This document shows positions 35,196 to 42,818 of a DNA stretch of 46,509 nt, piece by piece. Origin of the DNA: an uncultured Acidimicrobiales bacterium (lineage in GTDB: Bacteria > Actinomycetota > Acidimicrobiia > Acidimicrobiales > SHLQ01); NCBI GenBank assembly GCA_938023735.1, contig CALJDK010000113.1, positions 1 to 46,509 of the forward strand, given 5' to 3'. Below the pieces are notes generated by a model. That model ran no database searches and was not told where the DNA came from. It saw nothing but the letters and a program-made list of their open reading frames with translations. The number at the start of each line of letters is the position of its first letter. The first letter of the stretch is position 1. The translations under genes were made by a program, and so were the position numbers.

Positions 35196-35278
35196 GCCGG
35201 TGATCGTACCGGCCGCCGCTTCGTTCAAAGAACCAGAAAGAACCCACTGGTGAGATATGCACAGCCCGTTCAGCTGGC

Positions 35279-35284
35279 TACCGT
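35279..35284 (+). promoter_or_regulatory. Possible -10 box (TACCGT) of the phosphatase-DUF3090-kinase-like operon
   Basis: TACCGT ends 9 bases before ATG 35294 and fits TANNNT. There is no ribosome-binding site. The spacing is slightly long for a strictly leaderless transcript. Confidence 0.35.
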
Positions 35285-35293
35285 AAGCAGTAC

Positions 35294-35953
35294 ATGGCCA
35301 AGAAAAAGAGCTCCCCGAAATCCGAGTCCCCCAAACCAACCGTGGTGCTCCTTGTCCGACACGGCAAGACCCCCACCACCGGCGACAAGCTTCCCGGCCG
35401 CGCTCCCAACCTTCACCTCGCCGAACTCGGTGTGCAGCAAGCCGAGCGGGCCGCCGCACGTATCAAGTCGCTCGACCGGGCTACTGCGGTCTACGCGTCG
35501 CCGATGGAACGCACCCAAGAGACCGCCGCCCCAATCGCCAAGGCTCTCAAGCGCAAAGTGCGCATCGAAGAGGGACTCATCGAGTGCGACTTCGGGCAGT
35601 GGACCGGCCGGAAACTCAGCGAACTTCGCAAGCTTCCCGAATGGAAGGCCGTGCAGCGCTACCCCAGCAGCTTCCGGTTCCCGAAAGGCGAGTCGTTCCC
35701 CGAGATGCAGACCCGCATGGTCGGCACCCTCCACAAGCTCGTCGCGAAACATCCAGGTGAAACCATCGTGGCGGTGTCGCACGCCGACACCATCAAGGCC
35801 GCTATCGCCGACGCCATGGGCACCCACCTCGACCTGTTCCAGCGCATCGTGGTCTCTCCATGCTCCATCACCGCAATCTTCTACGGAGCCGAAGGTCCGG
35901 CTGTCCTTACCGTCAACTCCACCGGCGACGACCTTTCGCTGGGCCTTTCGTAG
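35294..35953 (+). CDS. Histidine phosphatase family protein (MSMEG_4193 type)
   Basis: 219 residues of the phosphoglycerate-mutase-like branch. The phospho-accepting His is in LLVRHGKTPTT (RHG at 22-24); YASPMERTQETA supplies the second Arg; IECDFGQWTGRKL the Glu; and VAVSHADTIKAAIAD the second His. The first 15 residues are basic. The combination with the two following genes is the known actinobacterial set described as MSMEG_4193-type phosphomutase, DUF3090 and SCO1664 protein. The substrate is unknown. The next gene starts 6 bases after its stop. Confidence 0.9.
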   Translation: MAKKKSSPKSESPKPTVVLLVRHGKTPTTGDKLPGRAPNLHLAELGVQQAERAAARIKSLDRATAVYASPMERTQETAAPIAKALKRKVRIEEGLIECDFGQWTGRKLSELRKLPEWKAVQRYPSSFRFPKGESFPEMQTRMVGTLHKLVAKHPGETIVAVSHADTIKAAIADAMGTHLDLFQRIVVSPCSITAIFYGAEGPAVLTVNSTGDDLSLGLS

Positions 35954-35959
35954 CGCACC

Positions 35960-36472
35960 GTGAACTCGTCGTATCACTTCGGAGAAGTTGCGGCTCTGGT
36001 GGCCGGCACCGTTGGCCCGCGAGGCCAGCGGGTGTTCTTCCTTCAAGTCCGCGACGGCGCATCGGTGCTGTCATTCAAGGTCGAGAAGCAACAGGTTGCC
36101 GCGCTTGCCGAGTACCTGGCCGACATGCTCGGCGATCTGCCGCCGGTCGATGTTCGCAGCGTCCCCGACCTCGAACCGCTTGTCGAACCTGTCGTGCCTG
36201 AGTGGACGGTCGGAGCGATGGGTGTCGACTACAAGACCGATGTCGATCACTTTGTCCTGATGGCCGAAGAGTTCGACCGAGCCGACGAGGACGACCCCAT
36301 TGGTGAAGACGACGACGATCGTCCTGCCAACCTTCGCTTTGCGATCGATCGTGGCCAGGCAAGCGCCTTTATCACGCAGGCCCGCGAGCTGGTTTCGGCC
36401 GGCCGGCCGCCATGCCCGTACTGCGGACGGGCCTGGGAACCAGCGGACAACTTCTGTCCCTGCTACAACTAA
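35960..36472 (+). CDS. DUF3090 family protein with zinc-ribbon tail
   Basis: 170 residues. The N-terminus (NSSYHFGEVAALVAGTVGPRGQRVFFLQVRDG) and the C-terminal RFAIDRGQASAFITQARELVSAGRPPCPYCGRAWEPADNFCP match the DUF3090 (TIGR03847-type) family, found mainly in actinobacteria and Chloroflexi. The four Cys at the end form a likely zinc ribbon. An acidic loop (about 110-122) is in the middle. GTG start at 35960. Function unknown; always worth reading with the phosphatase before it and the kinase-like gene after it (9 bases gap). Confidence 0.88.
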   Translation: MNSSYHFGEVAALVAGTVGPRGQRVFFLQVRDGASVLSFKVEKQQVAALAEYLADMLGDLPPVDVRSVPDLEPLVEPVVPEWTVGAMGVDYKTDVDHFVLMAEEFDRADEDDPIGEDDDDRPANLRFAIDRGQASAFITQARELVSAGRPPCPYCGRAWEPADNFCPCYN

Positions 36473-36481
36473 CGCCAACCC

Positions 36482-37228
36482 ATGACCGAGTCTGACGACA
36501 GCCCCTTTATCGAACGCGATTACATCCCGACGTCGCGAGCAACACAGCTCCTGCGGGGCGGCGATATCGAAGTGAAGGGCCGCATGCCCTACAGCTCGAA
36601 CATGACGTTTCTGGTCGACATCAACCACCGTGATCTGGTGGCGCAGGCCATCTACAAGCCGCACCGCGGCGAACGTCCGCTCTGGGACTTTCCCGATGGT
36701 CTGTACAAACGCGAAGTCGCTGCGTTCGAATTATCGGAACATCTCGGCTGGGGCGTGGTGCCTCCCACCGTGCTCCGCGACGGTCCGATGGGCATTGGTT
36801 CGATGCAGCTGTTCATGCCGTCGGACTTTTCGCAGCACTATCTCACCCTGGTTGAAGAGAACGACGACCACGACGACGTGTTCCGTAAGATCTGCGCGTT
36901 CGACATTCTCGCAAACAACACCGATCGCAAGAGCGGCCACTGCCTTATCGGCAACGACGGTCGGATCTGGGCCATCGATAACGGCCTGGCGTTCCACGCC
37001 GAGTTCAAGTTGCGCACGGTTATTTGGGAGTTTGCGGGCCAATCGCTGCCGTCGGACATCGTGGTCGATCTCGAAGAGTTTCTCGACAACGACTTACCCG
37101 ACTCGCTCATGAAACTGCTCGACGCGGAAGAGCGAGACGCCATGCAAGCCCGGGGTCGACATCTACTCATCGATGGCGAGTTCCCTATCGACCACACCGG
37201 CCACCGCTACCCCTGGCCAATCGTCTAA
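36482..37228 (+). CDS. SCO1664-family protein, distantly PI3/4-kinase-like
   Basis: 248 residues of the TIGR03843 (SCO1664) family, known to match the phosphatidylinositol 3-/4-kinase fold only distantly. Kinase-type elements can be read: AIYKPHRGERPLWDFP with Lys as the ATP anchor; KREVAAFELSEHLG as the C-helix; AFDILANNTDRKSGH as the catalytic loop (D-x4-N-x-DR); and GRIWAIDNGLAFH as the metal-binding ID(N/H)G. So unlike the gene at 20872 it looks catalytically complete. Possible acts: protein or small-molecule phosphorylation, opposed by the phosphatase two genes earlier. Last gene of the trio; followed by a palindrome-rich terminator region. Confidence 0.88.
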   Translation: MTESDDSPFIERDYIPTSRATQLLRGGDIEVKGRMPYSSNMTFLVDINHRDLVAQAIYKPHRGERPLWDFPDGLYKREVAAFELSEHLGWGVVPPTVLRDGPMGIGSMQLFMPSDFSQHYLTLVEENDDHDDVFRKICAFDILANNTDRKSGHCLIGNDGRIWAIDNGLAFHAEFKLRTVIWEFAGQSLPSDIVVDLEEFLDNDLPDSLMKLLDAEERDAMQARGRHLLIDGEFPIDHTGHRYPWPIV

Positions 37229-37302
37229 GCACAACTACAGACCGGCCCAGCGACAAACCGGCCCAAGCGACAAACCGGCGCACCCACAGCACAACCCACC
37301 AC

Positions 37303-37418
37303 GGTGCCTGGAACCTTTCAGCCCTGTGGTGCCAGGAACCTTTTTGCTACCAACGTTGCAATTGCAACGTTTGGGTTTCGGTACCTGGCACCGAAACGGT
37401 GTTTTGGTGCCAGGTACC
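37303..37418. repeat. Array of 13-bp near-palindromes and a 20-bp perfect palindrome at a convergent junction
   Basis: GGTGCCTGGAACC at 37303-37315, GGTGCCAGGAACC at 37328-37340 (followed by TTTTT), a perfect 20-bp palindrome at 37352-37371, GGTACCTGGCACC at 37380-37392 and its exact reverse complement GGTGCCAGGTACC at 37406-37418. The last two form a 13-bp stem with a 13-base loop. The array lies between the SCO1664-type gene and the converging rhomboid gene, so a bidirectional terminator is likely. Confidence 0.75.
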
Positions 37419-37450
37419 GACTTCGCTGCTTTGGTACCGATTTTGGCGGT

Positions 37451-38296
37451 TTAGAAGCCGGCGGCTCGGGTTCCTGCGACATACACGGCCACGGCAAGCA
37501 CCGCAGCGAAGGCGAACATTGCTGCTCCGGTAACCGTCTTTGACTCCTTGGCAGAGATCTTTGGCAGGACTTCGGTGACGATGAGTGCCGCAAGACAGCC
37601 AATGGCGAGGCCACCGAAGTGGCCGCCTTTTGAGATGCCGGGGAAGAAGCTGAACATCACGTTGATCATGATGAGCCGGCCGATTCCCGATTGCATCACA
37701 TTGATGCCGTTCTTCCACTGCACAACCGCCAAGAACCCCATCAGCGCAAATACTGCTCCCGAGGCTCCCACCGCTGCGGATCGTGGTTCGATGAGAAACA
37801 CCCCAAGGGATCCACCCAACAAGCCCGACAGGTACAGGCCGGCAAACGTCAGCCAGCCATACCGCTTCTCGAGCTGCTGGCCAATGGCGTAAAGCAGATA
37901 CATGTTGAAGGCGACATGAATGAGGTTGGCGTGCAGAAAGCCGCTAGTGATGACCCGCCACCAGCTGTTGTCTGCATCGATGAGGCGAGCGTTGAGCAGA
38001 AAATCGAACTCGAACTGGCGGGACCTCACCCTGCCAATTCCCATGCCGTACAAGAAGATCAGCGCATTGATCACCATCAGCCCGGTTACGACCGGCATGT
38101 AACTGCGCTCACCAAAGTTGTTGGCTCGACTCAGAACCTTCTGGTTGTCGCCCTTAAGGCACTCGGGGCAGTGGAACCCGACCGACGCAGTGGCCATGCA
38201 CGAGGCACAGATTGGCCGACCACAGCGCTGACAACTAACGCCAGCCGTTCGGTCGGCATGCCGGTAACACGACGTCGGGGGTGCGGTATCAGACAC
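37451..38296 (-). CDS. Rhomboid-family intramembrane serine protease with N-terminal zinc finger
   Basis: 281 residues. The N-terminal 50 hold a B-box-like zinc-binding motif (CYRHADRTAGVSCQRCGRPICASCM...HCPEC). Then come six or seven membrane helices of the rhomboid fold: the catalytic Ser179 in GASGAVFALMG, catalytic His226 in GGHFGGLAIG, and HVAFNMYLLYAIG with the oxyanion Asn. It would cut substrates within the membrane. Start: GTG 38296 with a TAGAAT -10 box ending 6 bases upstream, so leaderless. Substrates unknown. Confidence 0.93.
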   Translation of the reverse strand: MSDTAPPTSCYRHADRTAGVSCQRCGRPICASCMATASVGFHCPECLKGDNQKVLSRANNFGERSYMPVVTGLMVINALIFLYGMGIGRVRSRQFEFDFLLNARLIDADNSWWRVITSGFLHANLIHVAFNMYLLYAIGQQLEKRYGWLTFAGLYLSGLLGGSLGVFLIEPRSAAVGASGAVFALMGFLAVVQWKNGINVMQSGIGRLIMINVMFSFFPGISKGGHFGGLAIGCLAALIVTEVLPKISAKESKTVTGAAMFAFAAVLAVAVYVAGTRAAGF

Positions 38297-38308
38297 GTGC
38301 TGATTCTA
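38297..38308 (-). promoter_or_regulatory. Predicted leaderless promoter of the rhomboid gene (TAGAAT, 6 bases before GTG)
   Basis: On the minus strand TAGAAT (38308-38303), a strong -10 match, is followed by CAGCAC and the GTG start. No ribosome-binding site is present. Confidence 0.6.
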
Positions 38309-38355
38309 TCTTTCGCTGCCTCACTACCGGCCTCGGTCAAGTCCGGGAGCGAGTT

Positions 38356-38700
38356 CTAGAGCGAGACAGCCGTCTCGGGGATGGACGAATCGGCGATGGG
38401 GCTGACCTTGGTAGGTGTTCCGTCGCGCTTCTCGCCGAGTGGTGGGAGATCGTCTTCAAGCACCGACTCAGGAATCCCTACCTGGATAACTTCGGTGACA
38501 CCATCGACCCGGTCTTTGAGAATCCGCTCGACGCCCGCTTTGAGGGTTTGGGTTGACGCCGGGCAGGTCACGCACGCGCCAAAGAGCTCGACGTACACCT
38601 GGCCGGTATCGAGATCGACATCGCGCAGCGCGATATCGCCCTTGTCGGCTTGGATCGCTGGCCGGATGACCTGGATGACTTTTTCGACTTGTTCTCTCAT
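38356..38700 (-). CDS. NifU C-terminal-domain Fe-S scaffold/carrier protein
   Basis: 114 residues. The first 75 are the NifU-C/Nfu fold: VEKVIQVIRPAIQADKGDIALRDVDLDTGQVYVELFGACVTCPAS, with the cluster-binding CVTC. Homologues pass 4Fe-4S clusters to target enzymes. The C-terminal 40 residues are polar and probably flexible. No suf or isc gene is visible nearby. The rhomboid gene follows downstream after about 60 bases on the same strand, but has its own promoter. Confidence 0.9.
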   Translation of the reverse strand: MREQVEKVIQVIRPAIQADKGDIALRDVDLDTGQVYVELFGACVTCPASTQTLKAGVERILKDRVDGVTEVIQVGIPESVLEDDLPPLGEKRDGTPTKVSPIADSSIPETAVSL

Positions 38701-38751
38701 GGCTTCGCTTTATTGTCGCACTTCGGCGTCTTCGATGAAACGCCAAACAAG

Positions 38752-38757
38752 TATGCT
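38752..38757 (+). promoter_or_regulatory. Possible -10 box (TATGCT) of the small membrane protein gene
   Basis: TATGCT ends 8 bases before ATG 38766, matching TANNNT in a region without a ribosome-binding site. Confidence 0.35.
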
Positions 38758-38765
38758 TTGTTCCA

Positions 38766-38969
38766 ATGCCGGTTCGTAGCGCTGTCCGAATCTTCGCTCA
38801 CCAGGGCGGTTGGGACGAATTTCTTTGGATCGCCGGACCCCTTTTGATCGTCGGCGGCTTGCTGTGGCTTGCCAATAAGCGGGCAAATGCGCTCAACGAG
38901 AGCACCCTCAAAGACGTACTCAACGAAGCCAGCGGCAACGATCAATCCTCGTCTGACCGGTCTTCGTAG
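38766..38969 (+). CDS. Small single-pass membrane protein
   Basis: 67 residues: a short N-terminus (MPVRSAVRIFAHQGGWDEF), one membrane helix LWIAGPLLIVGGLLWLA (about 20-36), then a polar tail rich in Asn, Ser and Asp. The arrangement is that of small conserved actinobacterial membrane proteins. Divergent from the NifU-C gene, with a -10 box 8 bases upstream. Nothing about its function can be read. It converges on murA with 17 bases between. Confidence 0.62.
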   Translation: MPVRSAVRIFAHQGGWDEFLWIAGPLLIVGGLLWLANKRANALNESTLKDVLNEASGNDQSSSDRSS

Positions 38970-38986
38970 GATCTACGGTGCAGCCG

Positions 38987-40348
38987 CTAGCGGCGACGGT
39001 CAACAGCCACGCGTTCGATATCAACGCCAATGCCTTGGAGTTTTCCAACAAAGTCGGTGTAGCCGCGGTCGATGTGGTGGGCGTCAGCGATGATGGTTTC
39101 GCCCTCAGCCGACAACGCAGCGACCATCAGGCATGCACCGGCCCGAATGTCGTGAGCCTTCACCGGAGCGCCCGACAGCTTCTCGTGGCCCTTCACGACA
39201 GCGTGATGACCATCGATGCGAATCGAGGCGCCCATGCGAGTGAGTTCGCTCACATAGGCGAACCGGCCCGCGTACAGATTTTCCGTGACGATGCCGACGC
39301 CTTCGCTGAGGGTGAGCATGGCAACGATGAGCGGCTTGTAGTCGGTGGCCACCCCGGGATACGGCAGCGTCGACACATCGACCGACTTGAGCCGCCCCGG
39401 AACGATCGCGGTGATTCCTTCGTCATCGGGCGTGATGGTCATGCCCATCGATCGGAGCTTGGCCAACAGCATGTCCATATGTTGCGCACGTGCGCCATCA
39501 AGACGGATTTCGCCGTGGGCCGAGGCCAACGCAGCCATGTATGTCGCCGACTCGAGCCGGTCCGACACCACGGTGTGATCGACTGCGCGCAGCGAATCGA
39601 CTCCCTCGATGGTGAGTGTCGATGTACCGGCACCCGAGATGTTGGCACCCATCTTGTTGAGCATGTCGGCCAGGTCGCTGATTTCGGGCTCGCGTGCCAC
39701 GTTGTCGATCACCGTGATCCCTTTGGCCCGCACCGCGGCCATCATCAGGTTTTCGGTGGCACCGACGCTGGGGAAGTCGAGCAGAATGTCGGCTCCCGAC
39801 AGGTTGTCGACCCGTCCGATGACGTTGCCATGCTCGGTCTCGAACTCGGCGCCCATCGCTTCAAGCCCGCGCAAATGCATGTCGATCGGGCGAGACCCAA
39901 AGTTGTCGCCGCCGGGAAGCGCCACCGTGGCTTCACCAAACCGACCCAGAAGTGGGCCAAGCACCACGATCGAGGCACGGATTCGGCCGACGATCTCATA
40001 GGGGGCCACCGTCGAACACTCGGGCGGGCATACGATGTCCACCGTGCCAGCCCCATGGGTGACCGTCAGCCCCATCGAGGACAACAACTCACCCATCGTG
40101 TACACGTCGGTGATGTCGGGAACGTTGTCGATCCGGTACGTACCCTCGGCCAGCAGCGTGGCTGCCATCAGCTTGAGCACCGAGTTCTTCGCTCCGTTGA
40201 TTCGTACCGTGCCGCTCAGGGGGCCAGAGCTGCGGACACGAAACGATGAGTAAGCGTCGGCTTTGCTCGAACCATTGTCACCTTGGGGGGTTGCTTGTTG
40301 CACCTGACAAGTATGGCGGGGAACGGCGCGCTTTTCCGACAGGGTCAT
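38987..40348 (-). CDS. murA: UDP-N-acetylglucosamine 1-carboxyvinyltransferase, Asp-type active site
   Basis: First committed step of peptidoglycan synthesis: enolpyruvyl transfer from PEP to UDP-GlcNAc. Seen: LSGTVRINGAKNSVLKLMAATLL, GRIRASIVVLGPLLGRFG, LPGGDNFGSRPIDMHLRGLEAMGA and AGACLMVAALSAEGET. The residue equal to E. coli Cys115 is Asp (D148 here), as in mycobacteria and chlamydiae, which makes the enzyme insensitive to fosfomycin. ATG 40348 has GAGG 8 bases upstream and gives a 35-residue N-terminal extension; GTG 40303 is the alternative. It lies head to head with the MFS gene. Confidence 0.96.
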   Translation of the reverse strand: MTLSEKRAVPRHTCQVQQATPQGDNGSSKADAYSSFRVRSSGPLSGTVRINGAKNSVLKLMAATLLAEGTYRIDNVPDITDVYTMGELLSSMGLTVTHGAGTVDIVCPPECSTVAPYEIVGRIRASIVVLGPLLGRFGEATVALPGGDNFGSRPIDMHLRGLEAMGAEFETEHGNVIGRVDNLSGADILLDFPSVGATENLMMAAVRAKGITVIDNVAREPEISDLADMLNKMGANISGAGTSTLTIEGVDSLRAVDHTVVSDRLESATYMAALASAHGEIRLDGARAQHMDMLLAKLRSMGMTITPDDEGITAIVPGRLKSVDVSTLPYPGVATDYKPLIVAMLTLSEGVGIVTENLYAGRFAYVSELTRMGASIRIDGHHAVVKGHEKLSGAPVKAHDIRAGACLMVAALSAEGETIIADAHHIDRGYTDFVGKLQGIGVDIERVAVDRRR

Positions 40349-40424
40349 CACGATGACCTCAATCCGGGTTAGCCACAACGTTGACGACGCCGGCCTTGCC
40401 GAGCTTCGAACTCCGCGAAACGAC

Positions 40425-41876
40425 ATGGTGGCCGAAACTCCAAGCAACGTTGCCGACCGGTTCGAGCTTCTCGAAGGACCATTCGAGTCCTACGAACGTC
40501 GCCTTGATGTCACGACCAGCAACGTCGAGTCCTCACCACCGACGTTCGAGGTTGTCGAGACCTTCACCTACCGCGAAGCGGTGCCGTTCTGGCGGTTCGC
40601 CACCCACTTCCCGATCAAGTGGTCGCTCCCCCAGCGGCGCCCCGACAACGCACAACCCTGGTGGGCTCCGCCGCAGCGACTCGACGCTCGGGCCGCCCGG
40701 GTACTCACGATCTTGTGCACCCTGTCGGTCTTTGCCGGTTACATGGGCTCGGTGCTTTCGCAGACAATTTCGTTTGCCTCCGACGAGTTCGCGATCACCG
40801 AAGCAACACAGGGCGCAGCAACCGCGGTCGTTCGCGCTGGAGTGCTCATCTCGGTCGTCGTTACTGCGCTTGCCGATCGACGAGGGCGCCGCATGCTCTT
40901 ATTGGGCTCAGCCGTTGTTGCCGCGCTCCTCACCGCAACCGGGGCGCTGGTTCCTGGGATCTGGTGGCTCACGCTCAGCCAAGGGTCGGCTCGCGCTATC
41001 TCCACCGCGCTTGCCATCCTCATCGGGATCGTCGCCGCCGAAGAGCTACCAGCGGGGGCTCGCGCCTACGGCATCAGCGTCATGGCACTGTTGGCCGGAC
41101 TCGGCTCGGGCATGGTGCTGTGGGTCCTCCCGTTCACCGGAGCCGATGGCGGCGGTTGGCGATTCGTCTACGTAATACCGCTGCTCTTCATCCCGTTGGT
41201 GTCGATCGCTGGTCGACACCTTCCCGAGACCGCTCGATTCGAACGATCGGACCCCGAGCGCGAACCCACCCCAGCGCAACGCAAGGTGGCATACCAACGA
41301 CTTGCAATGCTGGCCATTGGCGGATTCTTCTTCACCATCTTCAGCACTCCCGCCTCAAACTTCCGGGTCGACTTTCTCAAAGATGAGCTTGGCTTCACCA
41401 CCGGCCAGATTTCGATCTTCCAGTTCGCGGTCAACACCCCAATCGGCATTGGCGTGATGGCTGCGGGACGGCTTGCCGATCTCTACGGCCGTCGACTCAT
41501 CGCCGCCGTGGCCATCGTGGGTGGCGTGCTGTTCACCGCCCTCAGCTATTCGCTGACCGGCGTTTCGATCTGGGTCTTCGGCGGCCTAGGAAGCATCATT
41601 GGGGCCATGGCTATCCCGTCGCTTGGGGTCTACGGCCCTGAACTGTTTGGCACCCGCGAGCGGGGCCGCATGAACGGCATCATCACCGTCGTTAGCGTGA
41701 TGGGTAGCGCGATTGGGTTGATCTTGGTGGGCTACCTCAAAGACCAGTGGGGATCATTCGGCCCGGCGTTCTTAGCCGTGATGGCCGGGCCTGCTGTGCT
41801 GCTGCTCTTGGTCGTGTTTTTCTACCCGGAAACGGCCAACACCGAGCTTGAGGACATCAATCCCGAGGACGGCTGA
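40425..41876 (+). CDS. Major facilitator superfamily transporter
   Basis: 483 residues with about 12 membrane helices. Loop 2-3 carries ALADRRGRRMLLLG and the second half AAGRLADLYGRRLIAA, the two MFS signature copies; PETARFERSDPE resembles the loop after helix 6 in sugar-porter-like proteins. A polar N-terminal region of 70-90 residues precedes helix 1. The substrate cannot be told. The start is uncertain: an in-frame ATG at 40353 with AGGG 8 bases upstream would overlap the murA control region; ATG 40425 is more conservative. The gene is followed by an L,D-transpeptidase in the same direction. Confidence 0.85.
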   Translation: MVAETPSNVADRFELLEGPFESYERRLDVTTSNVESSPPTFEVVETFTYREAVPFWRFATHFPIKWSLPQRRPDNAQPWWAPPQRLDARAARVLTILCTLSVFAGYMGSVLSQTISFASDEFAITEATQGAATAVVRAGVLISVVVTALADRRGRRMLLLGSAVVAALLTATGALVPGIWWLTLSQGSARAISTALAILIGIVAAEELPAGARAYGISVMALLAGLGSGMVLWVLPFTGADGGGWRFVYVIPLLFIPLVSIAGRHLPETARFERSDPEREPTPAQRKVAYQRLAMLAIGGFFFTIFSTPASNFRVDFLKDELGFTTGQISIFQFAVNTPIGIGVMAAGRLADLYGRRLIAAVAIVGGVLFTALSYSLTGVSIWVFGGLGSIIGAMAIPSLGVYGPELFGTRERGRMNGIITVVSVMGSAIGLILVGYLKDQWGSFGPAFLAVMAGPAVLLLLVVFFYPETANTELEDINPEDG

Positions 41877-41969
41877 GTGCGTCTGGCTCGCTGACCGGCG
41901 ACGAGTTTTACTGATTCTCTTGGACGTTTTCAAGGGTTTCACGCCCTACACAAGCATCGAGGGGCCATG

Positions 41970-41982
41970 TACCGTAGATCTG
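41970..41982 (+). promoter_or_regulatory. Predicted leaderless promoter of the L,D-transpeptidase gene (TACCGT, 7 bases before ATG)
   Basis: TACCGT at 41970-41975, then AGATCTG and ATG 41983. It fits TANNNT with leaderless spacing. Confidence 0.45.
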
Positions 41983-42786
41983 ATGGCCGTGTTGCGTATG
42001 TGGACACCGTTGACGGTGTTAAAGGTCGTCGTTGGCGCGCTCATCGTCGCAATGCTGGCATCGGCATGCTCGGGCCAGCGCCCGGTGCTCACCTCGTCAA
42101 CGATCCCGCCAACCACCCAGGTTCGGGTGCCGCCATCGCTCGGAACCATCGACGTGCGAACACCCGAGTTTGATGAAACCGTCGATATCGCCACGGTCGC
42201 CTCGGTCATCGTCGACAACATCGATGTCTATTCCGAGCCCAGCTTCGACAGCGAACCGATCCACACGATGGCTCACCCCACCCCGAGCGGCGGACCACTG
42301 CTGTTTCTCGTCGATGAGACGCAGGGCGAATGGCACGAGGTGTTGTTGCCGATTCGCCCCAACGGTTCGACCGGTTGGGTACATGGCGACAATGTCACCA
42401 TCGGCACCCATAACTACCGAATCGAAGTAAGCCTCAGCGACTTCGAACTCAAGGTGCATAACGGCGGCAACCTGGTGTTTCAAGCGACGGTGGCAGTTGC
42501 TCGCGACAATGCGCCAACACCTGGTGGCCGCTACTTCATCACTGAGCTTCTTCAGCCGCTCGAGCCCAACACGGTGTACGGCGATTTCGCCTATGGCCTT
42601 TCCGGCTTCAGCGAAACGTTTGAGACCTTCAACGGCGGACCCGGACAGCTCGGCATTCACGGCACCAACGACCCCGACGCAATCGGCACCGCAGCCAGCG
42701 CTGGCTGCGTCCGCCTCGCCAACGGCGACATCGCCCACATGGTCACCTTCCTCCCCCTAGGAACCCCAGTAACCATCACCGCCTAA
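41983..42786 (+). CDS. Lipoprotein L,D-transpeptidase (YkuD domain) with SH3-like domain
   Basis: Makes 3-3 cross-links in peptidoglycan or attaches proteins to it, outside the membrane. 267 residues: signal and lipobox MLASACSG with Cys29; a bacterial SH3-like stretch (about 75-140, VDNIDVYSEPSFDSEP ... STGWVHGDNV); then the YkuD domain (about 143-267) with HGTNDPDAIGTAASAGCVRLANGD, giving His226 and catalytic Cys242. The frame is open further upstream into the MFS gene, but the signal peptide and a -10 box fix the start at 41983. An ATG at 41998 is possible. Followed by a palindrome-rich junction with pheT. Confidence 0.92.
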   Translation: MAVLRMWTPLTVLKVVVGALIVAMLASACSGQRPVLTSSTIPPTTQVRVPPSLGTIDVRTPEFDETVDIATVASVIVDNIDVYSEPSFDSEPIHTMAHPTPSGGPLLFLVDETQGEWHEVLLPIRPNGSTGWVHGDNVTIGTHNYRIEVSLSDFELKVHNGGNLVFQATVAVARDNAPTPGGRYFITELLQPLEPNTVYGDFAYGLSGFSETFETFNGGPGQLGIHGTNDPDAIGTAASAGCVRLANGDIAHMVTFLPLGTPVTITA

Positions 42787-42818
42787 CCAACCGAAAACCG
42801 GGTGCCTAACCGGTGACC

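Noticed and set aside
37303..37418. A CRISPR array or an insertion-sequence end
   Set aside because: The repeats are short, differ from one another, alternate in orientation and have no regular spacers; no transposase or cas gene is nearby.
38285..38297. Another copy of the 13-bp palindrome (GGTATCAGACACG)
   Set aside because: It has a mismatch and coincides with the start codons of the rhomboid gene (GTG TCT GAT ACC), so it is explained by coding sequence.
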